NCBI GenBank assembly: GCA_022842325.1
Contig: JALHPU010000008.1
Coordinates: forward strand, 62,001 to 126,000
Length of the DNA stretch: 64,000 bases
Source of the DNA: Sulfuritalea sp.
GTDB taxonomy: Bacteria > Pseudomonadota > Gammaproteobacteria > Burkholderiales > Rhodocyclaceae
Direction: 5' to 3'
A program made the position numbers and the translations under genes. A model generated the notes under the pieces. It ran no database searches. It was not told where the DNA came from and saw only the letters and a list, made by a program, of their open reading frames with translations. Positions 1 to 11,710 of this stretch are shown one piece after another (positions within the stretch are counted from its first letter, which is position 1; every line of letters starts with the position of its first letter).

Positions 1-379
1 CAGCCTGCGCTCGGCCTCGGCGCTGAAGATGGCGGCGGCGCGAGCCATCATCGAGGCACGCGCGCCGGGCCTCGAAGTCGATGGCGAAATGCACGGCGAC
101 GCCGCCCTGTCGCAGGAAATCCGCGAAAAGCTGTATCCTGACTGTCGCCTGACCGGCGAGGCCAACCTGCTGATCATGCCCAACGTCGATGCGGCGAACA
201 TTTCCTTCAACCTGATCAAGGCCACCTCGGGCGATGGCATCACGGTCGGCCCGGTGCTGCTCGGCGCGGCCAAGCCGGTGCATATCCTGACCGCCACGGC
301 GACGGTGCGCCGCCTGGTGAACATGACGGCGCTGGCGGTGGTGGACGCCAATCACCTGCGCGAGAAGTCGGGCGGCTGA
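1..379 (+). CDS. maeB: NADP-dependent malic enzyme, C-terminal part (cut by window edge)
   Basis: Only about the last 125 residues are present; the frame is open from base 2 to the TGA at 377-379. The sequence matches the phosphotransacetylase-like C-terminal domain of long MaeB-type malic enzymes (segments such as EANLLIMPNVDAANISFNL and GPVLLGAAKPVHIL). The full enzyme oxidatively decarboxylates malate to pyruvate with NADP in the cytoplasm. The PTA-like domain is thought to bind acetyl-CoA and regulate rather than catalyse. A stand-alone phosphate acetyltransferase is the alternative, but the ending is typical of MaeB. The N-terminal malic domain lies outside the window, so this rests on the C-terminal match alone. 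Confidence 0.82.
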   Translation, partial: SLRSASALKMAAARAIIEARAPGLEVDGEMHGDAALSQEIREKLYPDCRLTGEANLLIMPNVDAANISFNLIKATSGDGITVGPVLLGAAKPVHILTATATVRRLVNMTALAVVDANHLREKSGG

Positions 380-576
380 AGCTCACGGCGCCTGCCGTCG
401 GCGAGTTTTCCGCTGCACGGAATGAGTGCTTCCAGGTGCGCCGCATGCGCGCGGCGGCGCCGGCCGCAGACCTGGATTTCTGTTGATGGGAGCGCCAGTT
501 TAGATTAGCCTGCCAGGCGACGGAAACAACCCGGGCGGCTCGCCGTCGTCGAATCGCCACTGATCGAGAGGCAGAC

Positions 577-1620
577 ATGAAAGCTGCGGAAGTCCCCGCC
601 AACGAAGCGCAACGACTGGCGGCGCTGGATTCGCTGGACCTGCTGTTCACGCCAAGCGAGGAGCGCTTCGATCGCATTACGCGCATCGCGGCCCGCGTGC
701 TGGGCATGCCCATCGCGCTGGTGAGCCTGGTGGCCCGCGATGTCCAGTGGTTCAAGTCGGCCCACGGCCTGGACGCCACCGAAACGCCGCGGGACATCTC
801 GTTCTGCGGTCATGCGATCCACGACGACGAAACCTTCGTCGTCGGCGATGCGGCGAAAGACGAGCGCTTCTTCGACAATCCGCTGGTCACCGGCGGGCCG
901 AAGATTCGTTTCTATGCAGGACATCCGATTCATGGCATCGACGGCGATCGGGTCGGTACGCTGTGCGTCATCGACCGCGCTCCGAAGGCTCTTAGCGCGG
1001 ATCAACTCGGGGTATTGCAGGATCTCGCCGCGATCGCCGAATCCGAGTTGCAGCGCGGACAACTGAACGATGCCCAGCGCGAACTGGTCCGAAAAATGGA
1101 CGAACTGACGCTGAGGGCTTCGGTCGACGGACTTACGCGTGTCTGGAATCGGTCGGCGATCATGGAACTGCTGAGTGCGGAACTCAAGCGCGCCAAGCGC
1201 GGAATGCCGGTCTGCCTGGCGATGATCGACGTCGACCACTTCAAGAAGGTGAACGATACCTACGGGCATCCGGCGGGAGACGCGGTGCTGGTCGAAGTGG
1301 CGGCGCGCATCCGCAGGGCCCTGCGCGAGTACGATTCGGTCGGCCGCTACGGCGGCGAAGAGTTCGTCGCCATCATGAGCAACGCCAGCCTCATCCCTTC
1401 GATGAAGCTTTGCCACCGAATTCGACTGTCGATCGAAAAGGAAGCAATCGCAACACCGGCCGGACCGGTGAATGTGACCGTCAGCGTCGGTCTGGTACAG
1501 AGCGACCCGAAGTCGGCCGACCGGGACCGCCTCATCGGAGCCGCGGATGCGGCCCTGTATCGGGCCAAGAAGAAAGGGCGCAACTGCCTTGAAATCGGCA
1601 AGCTCGACGTGCCTGCGTGA
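577..1620 (+). CDS. GAF-GGDEF diguanylate cyclase
   Basis: A 347-residue soluble protein with no membrane segment. Residues 25-165 form a GAF domain (PIALVSLVARDVQWFKS, DISFCGHAI). Residues 180-345 form a GGDEF domain with active-site signature GGEEF at 259-263. An RxxD inhibitory-site motif (REYD, 250-253) sits five residues before it, so product feedback by c-di-GMP is likely. The GAF ligand is unknown. A purine-rich stretch precedes the ATG. The gene stands alone, about 200 bp after maeB and 230 bp before a quinone oxidoreductase, so it is probably monocistronic. Synthesis of c-di-GMP from GTP is inferred from the intact motif. Confidence 0.9.
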   Translation: MKAAEVPANEAQRLAALDSLDLLFTPSEERFDRITRIAARVLGMPIALVSLVARDVQWFKSAHGLDATETPRDISFCGHAIHDDETFVVGDAAKDERFFDNPLVTGGPKIRFYAGHPIHGIDGDRVGTLCVIDRAPKALSADQLGVLQDLAAIAESELQRGQLNDAQRELVRKMDELTLRASVDGLTRVWNRSAIMELLSAELKRAKRGMPVCLAMIDVDHFKKVNDTYGHPAGDAVLVEVAARIRRALREYDSVGRYGGEEFVAIMSNASLIPSMKLCHRIRLSIEKEAIATPAGPVNVTVSVGLVQSDPKSADRDRLIGAADAALYRAKKKGRNCLEIGKLDVPA

Positions 1621-1851
1621 TTGCCTTGCCGGCCGTTGCCATCGTCGGGCGCGAATGGATCGGCCGTCGCGGGGCATGACAGCCGCCACCTGCATTGGAG
1701 CCTGAAAAGGCGGTGGTTTGGCGGCGGTCGGGGGTCTGGCACGCTCCGCACCCGGGCATGGCGTGTCGCACAGGCGAGCGCCATGGTTGAAATTTCCCGC
1801 GGGGCAGGGTAGCTTGCGTCCCTTCACGTCCGCAAACCCCAAGGAGACACC

Positions 1852-2826
1852 ATGAGCCACGCCATCCGCTTTCATACCCCAGGCGGTCCCGAAGTGCTGC
1901 GCTGGGAAGAAGCCGGCGTTGGCGACACGGCGCCCAGCGAGGCGCGCGTGCGGCATCATGCCGTCGGCCTCAATTACATCGACATCTATCACCGCACCGG
2001 TGCTTATCCGCTGCCCATGCCGTCCGGTATCGGCCTCGAAGGCGCCGGCGTGGTCGAGGCAGTGGGCAGCGCGGTGACCGAGCTCAAGGTCGGCGACCGC
2101 GTCGCCTATGCCGGCGGCCCGGTCGGCGCCTATGCCGAACTGCGCAACATGCCGGCCGACCGCCTGGTCAAGCTGCCCGACGCGATCGACTTCAGGACCG
2201 GCGCGGCGATGATGCTGCAGGGCATGACCGCGCAATACCTGCTGCGCCGTACCTGCCCGGTGCAGGCCGGCGACACGATATTGATCCATGCCGCGGCCGG
2301 CGGCGTCGGCCTGATTGTTTGCCAGTGGGCCCGGGCGCTGGGCGTGACGGTGATCGGCACCGTCGGTTCCGACGAGAAAGCCGCGCTGGCCAAGGCTCAC
2401 GGTTGCGACCATACGATCATCTACACGCGCGAAAACTTCGTCGAGCGGGTCAAGGAAATCACCGGGGGCAAGGGCGTGCGCGTGGTATACGACTCGATCG
2501 GCAAGGATACCTTCACGGGTTCGCTCGACTGCCTGCGCCCGCTGGGCATGATGGTGCTGTTCGGTGCCGCCTCGGGCCCGGCGCCGCTGTTCGATACCGG
2601 CGAACTGGCCAGGCGCGGTTCGCTGTTCCTGACCCGGCCGACGCTGTTCACCTACATCGCGCAGCGCGCCGACCTGTTGGCGATTTCCGGCGAATTGTTC
2701 GACGTCGTCACCAGCGGCAAGGTGAAGATCGAGGTCAACCAGACCTATGCGCTGAAGGATGCGGCGCAGGCGCAGATCGATCTGGTCGCGCGCAAGACCA
2801 CGGGCTCGACGGTGCTGATACCCTAG
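1852..2826 (+). CDS. NADPH:quinone oxidoreductase (zinc-independent MDR family)
   Basis: 324 residues, the usual length of QorA-type quinone reductases. The N-terminal GroES-like part carries GLNYIDIYHRTGAYPLPMP. The Rossmann nucleotide site HAAAGGVGLIVCQWARALG is near residue 145, and no structural or catalytic zinc cysteines are seen. It should reduce quinones or related electrophiles with NADPH in the cytoplasm. An AAGGAGA ribosome site lies six bases before the ATG. The ParA-like gene begins four bases after its stop, so the two are probably co-transcribed. Family membership is firm; the in vivo substrate is not. Confidence 0.88.
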   Translation: MSHAIRFHTPGGPEVLRWEEAGVGDTAPSEARVRHHAVGLNYIDIYHRTGAYPLPMPSGIGLEGAGVVEAVGSAVTELKVGDRVAYAGGPVGAYAELRNMPADRLVKLPDAIDFRTGAAMMLQGMTAQYLLRRTCPVQAGDTILIHAAAGGVGLIVCQWARALGVTVIGTVGSDEKAALAKAHGCDHTIIYTRENFVERVKEITGGKGVRVVYDSIGKDTFTGSLDCLRPLGMMVLFGAASGPAPLFDTGELARRGSLFLTRPTLFTYIAQRADLLAISGELFDVVTSGKVKIEVNQTYALKDAAQAQIDLVARKTTGSTVLIP

Positions 2827-2830
2827 GCCA

Positions 2831-3460
2831 ATGGAATCCTTCCTGATCGCCAACCCCAAGGGCGGCGTGGGCAAGTCCACGCTGGCGACCAACCTCGCCG
2901 GCTTCTTCGCCCGGCAGGGCAAGCGCGTCATGCTCGGCGACATCGACCGCCAGCAATCCTCGCGCGAATGGCTCAGGCTGCGCTCGCCGGCGCTGCCGCG
3001 GATAGCCACTTGGGACATCGAGCCCGATCAGCCGGCCCGGCCGCCGAAGGACACCACCCATGTGGTGCTCGATACTCCGGCCGGCTTGCACGGCAGGAAG
3101 CTGGCCCAGGTGCTGAAGCTGGTCAGGCGCGTGATCGTGCCGCTGCAGCCGTCGATTTTCGACATACTCGCGACACGGCATTTTCTCGACCAGTTGTTCG
3201 AAGAGAAGGAAATCCGCAGGCACGAGGCCTTTGTCGCCATCGTCGCCATGCGCGTCGATGCGCGCACGCGCGCCGCGGCTGAACTGGAGCGTTTTCTCGA
3301 CGGCACCGGCCTGCCGGTGGTGGCGCATTTGCGCGATACGCAGAACTACGTGCAGGCCGCCGCGCACGGCATGACCATCTTCGAAATGCCGGCGAGCCGC
3401 GCGGAAAAAGACCTCGAGCAGTGGCGTCCGCTGCTGGACTGGGTGCAGCGGCCGGTTTGA
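2831..3460 (+). CDS. orphan ParA/MinD-type ATPase
   Basis: A 209-residue protein with the deviant Walker A motif NPKGGVGKST at residues 8-17, a GDIDRQQ switch-like segment and a Walker-B-like strand VVLDTPAG. This is the compact ParA fold that dimerises on ATP and moves cargo over the nucleoid or membrane. No ParB-like partner, centromere-like repeat, flagellar or chemotaxis gene lies nearby, so the cargo is unknown. It starts four bases after the quinone oxidoreductase stop. An 8-bp hairpin follows the stop codon. Confidence 0.82.
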   Translation: MESFLIANPKGGVGKSTLATNLAGFFARQGKRVMLGDIDRQQSSREWLRLRSPALPRIATWDIEPDQPARPPKDTTHVVLDTPAGLHGRKLAQVLKLVRRVIVPLQPSIFDILATRHFLDQLFEEKEIRRHEAFVAIVAMRVDARTRAAAELERFLDGTGLPVVAHLRDTQNYVQAAAHGMTIFEMPASRAEKDLEQWRPLLDWVQRPV

Positions 3461-3467
3461 TCCGGCA

Positions 3468-3486
3468 CGCTGCAAGCCTTGCAGCG
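3468..3486 (+). terminator. hairpin after the ParA-like gene
   Basis: A perfect 8-bp stem (CGCTGCAA / TTGCAGCG) with a 3-nt loop starts 8 bases after the stop codon. No clean T-run follows, so intrinsic termination is plausible but unproven. Confidence 0.4.
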
Positions 3487-3600
3487 CAATGGTTGCGGTT
3501 ATGCCCGAATATGCGCCTTTGATCTGCCCGGCATGTCGGGCGCCGGGCAACGCGCTAGAATCATCTTCAATATGGCTTTCCGTCAACCTTGGAGAAAATC

Positions 3601-3978
3601 ATGAAGCGCTATAGCGTGATGCTGCTGGCGATTCCGCTTGCGATTGGTGCGACCGCCCTGCAGGCCGCCGAAAAGGCCGCCGCTGGTGCTGCAACGCCGT
3701 CGGCAGTTGCCGCCGCCGATCGCAGTCCGGAAGCCGTGGTGAATTCGCAATGCATCGAATGCCATGGCTCGGGCAAGAAGCACGCGCCGCGCATCGATGA
3801 TCGCGAGGATTGGACCAAGCGTGCCAGCAAGGGTCTGGATGCGCTGGCGCTTGGCGCCATACGCGGCCACCATGGCATGCCTGCGCGCGGTGGTCGTCCC
3901 GACCTGACCGATGCCGAGTTCAAGGCCGCCATTTTCCACATGTTTACCCGGGCCGTCACGGCTCCGGCGAAGAAGTAG
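3601..3978 (+). CDS. small periplasmic c-type cytochrome (c5-like)
   Basis: 125 residues. A signal peptide of about 22 residues (MKRYSVMLLAIPLAIGATAL) is followed by an Ala-rich linker. One heme site CIECH lies at residues 51-55, and a probable axial Met at 93 (GHHGMPARGG) is in the position seen in cytochrome c5. It is predicted to be an exported monoheme electron carrier. I start it at the ATG preceded by GGAGAAAATC rather than at a TTG four codons upstream that overlaps the ribosome site. It stands alone upstream of dnaE; its redox partners are not evident from context. Confidence 0.85.
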   Translation: MKRYSVMLLAIPLAIGATALQAAEKAAAGAATPSAVAAADRSPEAVVNSQCIECHGSGKKHAPRIDDREDWTKRASKGLDALALGAIRGHHGMPARGGRPDLTDAEFKAAIFHMFTRAVTAPAKK

Positions 3979-4100
3979 CACGGCCGGTAGCGGCGGCGCC
4001 GGGCCTGGACGGGCCACGCGCCGCCTGGGCAGGTGCCAGGCATCTGCGGCGTGGAAATGAACATGCCCCGCGGCGGACGGCGGAGTAAAATCTGCGAGCC

Positions 4101-7561
<3,461 letters not shown>

Positions 7562-7565
<4 letters not shown>

Positions 7566-8047
7566 TCACGCTGATCGACCATGCACTGCTGGATCAGGTC
7601 TGCGCCGAGGCGGCCGTCAGCCCGCGCCGGCGCAAGAACCGCAATCTCCATCCGAGCGACGACCATCCGGCGCATCGCCTGCTCAATGCCATGCAGCCGG
7701 ATTCCTATATCCCGCCGCATCGCCATCTTGATCCGAACAAGGACGAAACCTTCGTCGTCCTGCGCGGCCTGCTCGGACTGGTGCTGTTCGATGACGCGGG
7801 CGGCATCGTGCGCTGCGTGGAAGTCGGCGCTGGTGGTGCGGCGCTCGGCGTCGACATACCGCACGGCACCTGGCACACGGCGGTGGCGCTGGAACCCGAT
7901 ACGGTGTTTCTCGAAGCCAAGGCCGGCCCCTACCTGCCCTTTACCGCCGCAGAAAAAGCGCCCTGGGCGCCGGCGGAAAATAGTGCGGAAGCCGCGCCCT
8001 ATCTGGCTATGGTGAAAGCGCTGGTGACGCGTTTGCGGACGGCGTGA
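7562..8047 (+). CDS. WbuC-family cupin protein
   Basis: 161 residues starting in the ATGA overlap with the dnaE stop. Features of the WbuC cupin family are KNRNLHPSDDHPAHRLLNAM, the metal-site motif PPHRHLDPNKDETFVVLRG and PHGTWHTAVAL. The three His and the Glu are positioned to bind one metal in a single-domain beta barrel. WbuC proteins occur both in O-antigen loci and, as here, coupled to unrelated housekeeping genes, and their reaction is not established. I picked this start because a longer frame would run far back into dnaE. Confidence 0.82.
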
Positions 8048-8054
8048 GCCGGAC

Positions 8055-8537
8055 TCAGGAAACGATGTAGGCGCCGGCGCCGGTGGACAGCAGCTTGCCG
8101 TCGGCGCCGCAAAATTCCATGCGCGTGGTGGCCACGCGCGAGCCCAGTCGCAGGACTTCGGCATGCAGTTCGAAGTGGTCGCCGATGCCGGGTCGCAGGT
8201 AGTCGATGCGCAGGTCGATGGTGCCCAGCTTGCCGAAGCGGTGCAGGCGCTGCGCCGGCGCCTCGTCCATGTGGCGCGCGCCGATGGCTGCCATTACCGC
8301 CAGCCCGCCCATCGCGTCGAGGCTGGCGCTGATGACGCCGCCATGGAGCCGGTTGGGGCTGCCGACCAGCTCACGGCGCATGGCGATGCGACCCATGACG
8401 CGGTCTGGTTTGATCGAAGCGATCTTGAGGCCGAGCACCTGGTTGAAGACGATCATTTCCTCGAAAATCTTCTTCAGGCCGGAAACGAATTCACGCTCGA
8501 ATTCCGGCACGGCGTCGACCGTGGGGTTCTTCTTCAT
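8055..8537 (-). CDS. hotdog-fold thioesterase (PaaI-like)
   Basis: 160 residues with the PaaI/4HBT signature NRLHGGVISASLDAMGGLAV near residues 62-81 and a C-terminal IDLRIDYLRPG strand typical of hotdog thioesterases. It probably hydrolyses an acyl-CoA; the substrate is not predictable from sequence. It is downstream of and co-directional with a second thioesterase (8552-8971), 14 bp apart, so the two form a pair. It faces the WbuC gene tail to tail with 7 bp between the stops. Confidence 0.85.
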   Translation of the reverse strand: MKKNPTVDAVPEFEREFVSGLKKIFEEMIVFNQVLGLKIASIKPDRVMGRIAMRRELVGSPNRLHGGVISASLDAMGGLAVMAAIGARHMDEAPAQRLHRFGKLGTIDLRIDYLRPGIGDHFELHAEVLRLGSRVATTRMEFCGADGKLLSTGAGAYIVS

Positions 8538-8551
8538 GGGTTCTGGTGGGG

Positions 8552-8971
8552 CTAGGCAGTTGCGGGGAGGATAAAGCCGAGCGCCTTGACCGTAACTTCT
8601 CCCGGAAAGGCTTGCGACTTGCGGGTCTTCGGGTCGAGACAGACCACGGTGAAATCGCAGACCGCACAGATGTCCCCGGTTTGGGTATTGAACAGCTCGT
8701 GGCGGAAGCGCAGTACCTTCTCGCGTATTTCGAGCACCCCGGTGCGCACCGCCACGGTGTCGCCGGGATACAGCTCCTTGCGGTAGCTGATGTTCTGCTG
8801 CACGGCGGCCAGATGCAGCGCGCCGCTGCGCAGCAGCGACGGCGTCATGCCGAGCATGGCATAGAACTGCCAGCAGGCTTCTTCCAGAAACTCCATATAG
8901 GCGCGCACATTGATATGGCCCATATGGTCGCGCTGCCACTCGTGTACCGTGCCACGTGCCGTTTCGATCAT
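8552..8971 (-). CDS. 4HBT-type acyl-CoA thioesterase
   Basis: 139 residues of the 4-hydroxybenzoyl-CoA thioesterase/YbgC type. The active-site region RDHMGHINVRAYMEFLEE near residues 15-32 keeps the catalytic Asp and the GH(I/V)N motif. It is predicted to be a cytoplasmic thioester hydrolase, and first gene of a two-thioesterase pair. The substrate is unknown. No Tol-Pal genes, the usual YbgC neighbours, are nearby. Confidence 0.83.
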   Translation of the reverse strand: MIETARGTVHEWQRDHMGHINVRAYMEFLEEACWQFYAMLGMTPSLLRSGALHLAAVQQNISYRKELYPGDTVAVRTGVLEIREKVLRFRHELFNTQTGDICAVCDFTVVCLDPKTRKSQAFPGEVTVKALGFILPATA

Positions 8972-9031
8972 GTTCTTGCAGTGCTGTCGTCGCGACGCGG
9001 GGTCGGACAGTCGGAACCCGGAAGTTCCGCC

Positions 9032-9250
9032 TTACTTCTGCGCGTCAGCCAGATCCTTGTCGGTAATCTTGCCGCTCTGATGCAGCCAGAGCAGGATCGC
9101 CAAAGGTTTCGGGATGTTGCGTCCGGATTCGTAGCGGGAGCCGCCCGACTGGGTGACACCATAGCGCGTCCAGAAGTCCTTCTGGTTGAGGCTGAGTTTC
9201 TTGCGGGCCGTGGCGATATCGGAAAAGTCGAGTTTCTTCTTGCGGGCCAT
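9032..9250 (-). CDS. small XRE-type helix-turn-helix protein
   Basis: 72 residues, Lys-rich N-terminus (MARKKKLDF) and one HTH core (KLSLNQKDFWTRYGVTQSGG, then SRYESGRNIPKP). The length matches small betaproteobacterial XRE regulators or accessory DNA-binding proteins. An AGGAGTGCATC ribosome site precedes the ATG. No toxin gene adjoins it and the next gene is the TPR lipoprotein, so nothing here supports an antitoxin role. Confidence 0.75.
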   Translation of the reverse strand: MARKKKLDFSDIATARKKLSLNQKDFWTRYGVTQSGGSRYESGRNIPKPLAILLWLHQSGKITDKDLADAQK

Positions 9251-9316
9251 GATGCACTCCTCTGCGGGTGGATGAGTTAGGTCTCAAGCATACGCCAAGT
9301 ATGCCGAATGGGGTAG

Positions 9317-10180
9317 TCACCGAACAGGTTTTTTCTGCATGCCGATTGCGTTCAATGCCCTTGCTGCCGTCGCGACAATTTCGTCCAGGCCGGCGGCTTG
9401 CGCCACATCCAGTGCGCGCTGATAGGCCGCCGTAGCGTCAGCGCCGTCCGGGTGGATACCGCTACGCATAACTCTCTGCTCGATGTCGCCGATCAGCAGC
9501 CAGTCGCGGGCGATTTTTTCCGGATGCGCCAGGCGGCGATCGATGTCGAGCGCCGCTTTCGCGGCGGGCAGGGCGGCGTTGGCGTTGCCGGCGGCTAGTC
9601 GCGCCGCGGCAAGCAGGCGCCAGGCATTGCCGGTTTCGGCGGCCTCATTCTTGCCCTGCAGCAGTTTGAGGGCGGCCGCGGCATGGTTTGCCGCGTCCTC
9701 AATGCGTTTGTCACCAAGCGCTGCGCGTGCCTGCAGCAGATGCAGGCTGGCCGCCTGCGGACAGGCAGCGCCGCACTGGGTTGTTGCCATCGCGAGGCTC
9801 TGCCGCGCATCGTCGTCCCGCGCCAGGGCCATTTGCGCCTGCGCCCTGAGCAGCAGGGTGTCCACTGCGAATGCCGGCTCATTGCTGCGCTCCGCCGCGG
9901 CCAGCGCGGCCTCGCCGCGGCCCAGGGCCAGTTCGCTGCGCGCCAGGTGCAGGCGATTGCGTGCGGCGCCGGCCGTGTCGTCGATGGCGGCATGGAGTCG
10001 TGCGGCTTCCTCGAAGCGCCGCGCGGCCGCCGCATAATCGCCGCGTCCGTAACGCTTGGCGCCGTCGCTTTCGGCTTCGAGCGCGGCCTTGAGGCGCGGC
10101 GGGTCGGCCGGCCTGGGCGCCGAGCCGCAGGCAGCAAGCAGCGCTGCGAAGATCAAGAGAAGAACAGTCTTAGCGTGCAC
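9317..10180 (-). CDS. TPR-like outer-membrane lipoprotein of the MCE operon
   Basis: 287 residues beginning at a GTG that overlaps the end of the MCE gene by 11 bp. The start MHAKTVLLLIFAALLAACGS gives a lipoprotein signal with lipobox LAAC. The rest is an Ala-rich series of helix pairs typical of tetratricopeptide repeats (for example GDYAAAARRFEEAARLHAA). I see none of the usual PF03886 auxiliary-lipoprotein signature that often accompanies MCE clusters. As last gene of the operon it is a candidate outer-membrane or periplasmic partner for the MCE protein. A longer frame upstream lies inside the MCE gene and is rejected. Confidence 0.8.
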   Translation of the reverse strand: MHAKTVLLLIFAALLAACGSAPRPADPPRLKAALEAESDGAKRYGRGDYAAAARRFEEAARLHAAIDDTAGAARNRLHLARSELALGRGEAALAAAERSNEPAFAVDTLLLRAQAQMALARDDDARQSLAMATTQCGAACPQAASLHLLQARAALGDKRIEDAANHAAAALKLLQGKNEAAETGNAWRLLAAARLAAGNANAALPAAKAALDIDRRLAHPEKIARDWLLIGDIEQRVMRSGIHPDGADATAAYQRALDVAQAAGLDEIVATAARALNAIGMQKKPVR

Positions 10181-11108
10181 CGCCGGTCTCCCCGCGCGGA
10201 GCGCTGTCCGCCTTGAGTGTGGCCGCTGCCGGCGCATCGACGAAAGTGCGGATCGGCCAGGTCTGCTTCGCGCCGCTGACAATATCGCGTACCTCGGCGG
10301 CGACCGAACTGCCGTCGCGCAGCGCCGGTGGCACGCTGACGGCGGCCTCGGCGGCGACTTTCTCGACGTGATCGAGCACCTGCTGCGTGCGATCGATGAT
10401 GCCGGGCAGGCGCTGGTTGACGGTCTCCAGCGTCTTGCCGAGATGGTTCAGGTCGTGCTCGGTTTTGCCGAGGACGCGGATGGCCGTGGTGCCGATGCTG
10501 TCCACCTGGCGGTTGCTGTTGGCGAGCAGGGTGTTGAGCGCCTCGGAGCTCGAACGGATCTGGGCCAGCGTGCCGGGCAGGCCCTTGTCCGGATCGGCCA
10601 GTGCGCCGGTGATGGCCTTGATGTCCTTCAGGATCGGGACAAATTCGTCGCGCACCTGGTTGGCCAGCGCGCCGAAGCCGTCGGCGCGGGAAAAGCTCAG
10701 GCGTGCCTGGGCCGGGGCGAGGCGGCTCTTGTCCTTGCCCGGCACGATCTCGAGTGTTGGCGAACCAACCAGGCCCTCCTTGCGCAGCTCGACCCGTGCG
10801 TCATGGGTGATGAAGCGCATCTGGTCGGCATCGATCTCCATGGTCACCGCGACCTGGCCGTCGTCCTTGAGGCTGACGTCGGATACCGCGCCGACGCGGA
10901 AGCCGGCGATGCGCACGGCCTGACCCTTGACGATGTCCTGGGCGCTGTCGGTGACGAAGCTGTAGCTGGTGGTCAGGCGGAACACGCCCTGACGGATGAA
11001 AATGGCGATGACCAGGATCAGGGTCACCAGCGCCGCGAAGGCCAGGAAGCGGCGTGTGGCGCGCCGCATCGCGGTGATATCGGCATCGTGTTGGGTCAGC
11101 AGTGACAT
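10170..11108 (-). CDS. MCE-domain substrate-binding protein (MlaD-like)
   Basis: 312 residues. One N-terminal membrane anchor (RFLAFAALVTLILVIAIFI) is followed by a single MCE domain at about 45-125 (VKGQAVRIAGFRVGAVSDV, GLVGSPTLEIVPG). A long helical C-terminal half probably forms a coiled coil. MCE proteins form periplasmic hexameric rings that carry lipids between membranes. I start at the ATG with GGAGA five bases upstream; an ATG 11 codons earlier is possible. Its start overlaps the ATPase-like gene by 13 bp. A cargo of phospholipid or other hydrophobic molecule is inferred from the family. Confidence 0.88.
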   Translation of the reverse strand: MSLLTQHDADITAMRRATRRFLAFAALVTLILVIAIFIRQGVFRLTTSYSFVTDSAQDIVKGQAVRIAGFRVGAVSDVSLKDDGQVAVTMEIDADQMRFITHDARVELRKEGLVGSPTLEIVPGKDKSRLAPAQARLSFSRADGFGALANQVRDEFVPILKDIKAITGALADPDKGLPGTLAQIRSSSEALNTLLANSNRQVDSIGTTAIRVLGKTEHDLNHLGKTLETVNQRLPGIIDRTQQVLDHVEKVAAEAAVSVPPALRDGSSVAAEVRDIVSGAKQTWPIRTFVDAPAAATLKADSAPRGETGGAR

Positions 11109-11710
11109 GGGGTCTCCGCGAGTCGGGTCAGGCTGCGGCACTCGGGCAATTCCGGCAGCTCATGGCTGTCGAGATCGACGAAGAGCACCGTTCGGAACGG
11201 GTGGCGCCGGTGGTAGGCCATCTCCAGGGCGATCAGGCCATCGGCCTGGCGGCGCGTGAGTCCGGAGAACAGTCGGTCGATCACCAGCAGCTCGGGCGGG
11301 CGCAACAGCCAGCGGGCGAAGCCGAGCGTCCAGCGTTCGATGCGATCGAGGTTCATGGGTTGTGTACGGCCCAGCACGGCGACACGCTCTGCCGTCAGGC
11401 CGCAGAGCTCGAGGGCAGCCGCCAGATCCAGTTCGTCGCGCAAAGTGTCATCGAGTTCGCTGCCGTAGCGCAGCGCCAGCGCGAAATTGTCGGCCACCGT
11501 GAGCGCCCCGAGCAGGCCGCCGTCGGCCGGCAGTACACCGACCCCCGGGCAGCTTTCGAGCGCCTCGACCACTTGCTGCGCGCTGGCGGAATCGGCGATC
11601 ACCAGGCGATGGCGACCGCCCTGGTCGAGCGGCAGGGCCAGTTGGCGAACCTCACCCGCGGCGAGCAACAGGTCGCGGCCTTCGATGCCGGCGGTGAATT
11701 CGTTCGTCAT
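11096..11710 (-). CDS. degenerate ABC-ATPase-like subunit of the MCE operon
   Basis: 204 residues, starting in an ATGA overlap with the permease gene. Position and overall alignment match MlaF, e.g. GLLGALTVADNFALALRY for the Q-loop/D-N segment and RPPELLVIDRLFSGL for the Walker B region. The catalytic motifs are gone. Walker A reads IADSASAQ without GxxGxGK, the signature LSGG is replaced by MNLD, the residue after the Walker B Asp is Arg instead of Glu, and the H-loop is FVDLDSHE. It also lacks the usual MlaF N- and C-terminal extensions. The frame is intact, so this is a conserved pseudo-ATPase rather than a broken gene, probably structural or partnered with an ATPase from elsewhere. Confidence 0.75.
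   Translation of the reverse strand: MTNEFTAGIEGRDLLLAAGEVRQLALPLDQGGRHRLVIADSASAQQVVEALESCPGVGVLPADGGLLGALTVADNFALALRYGSELDDTLRDELDLAAALELCGLTAERVAVLGRTQPMNLDRIERWTLGFARWLLRPPELLVIDRLFSGLTRRQADGLIALEMAYHRRHPFRTVLFVDLDSHELPELPECRSLTRLAETPCHC

Noticed and set aside
505..3018. An 837-codon open frame on the minus strand, and similar long frames such as 3609-5411, 5535-6788 and 61983-63995
   Set aside because: They lie antisense to well-supported genes, have Arg/His/Ala-rich shadow composition and no recognisable domain. High GC leaves the antisense frames open.
9032..9250. Small HTH protein as antitoxin of a toxin-antitoxin pair
   Set aside because: No small toxin-like gene is adjacent; the neighbours are a thioesterase and the TPR lipoprotein.
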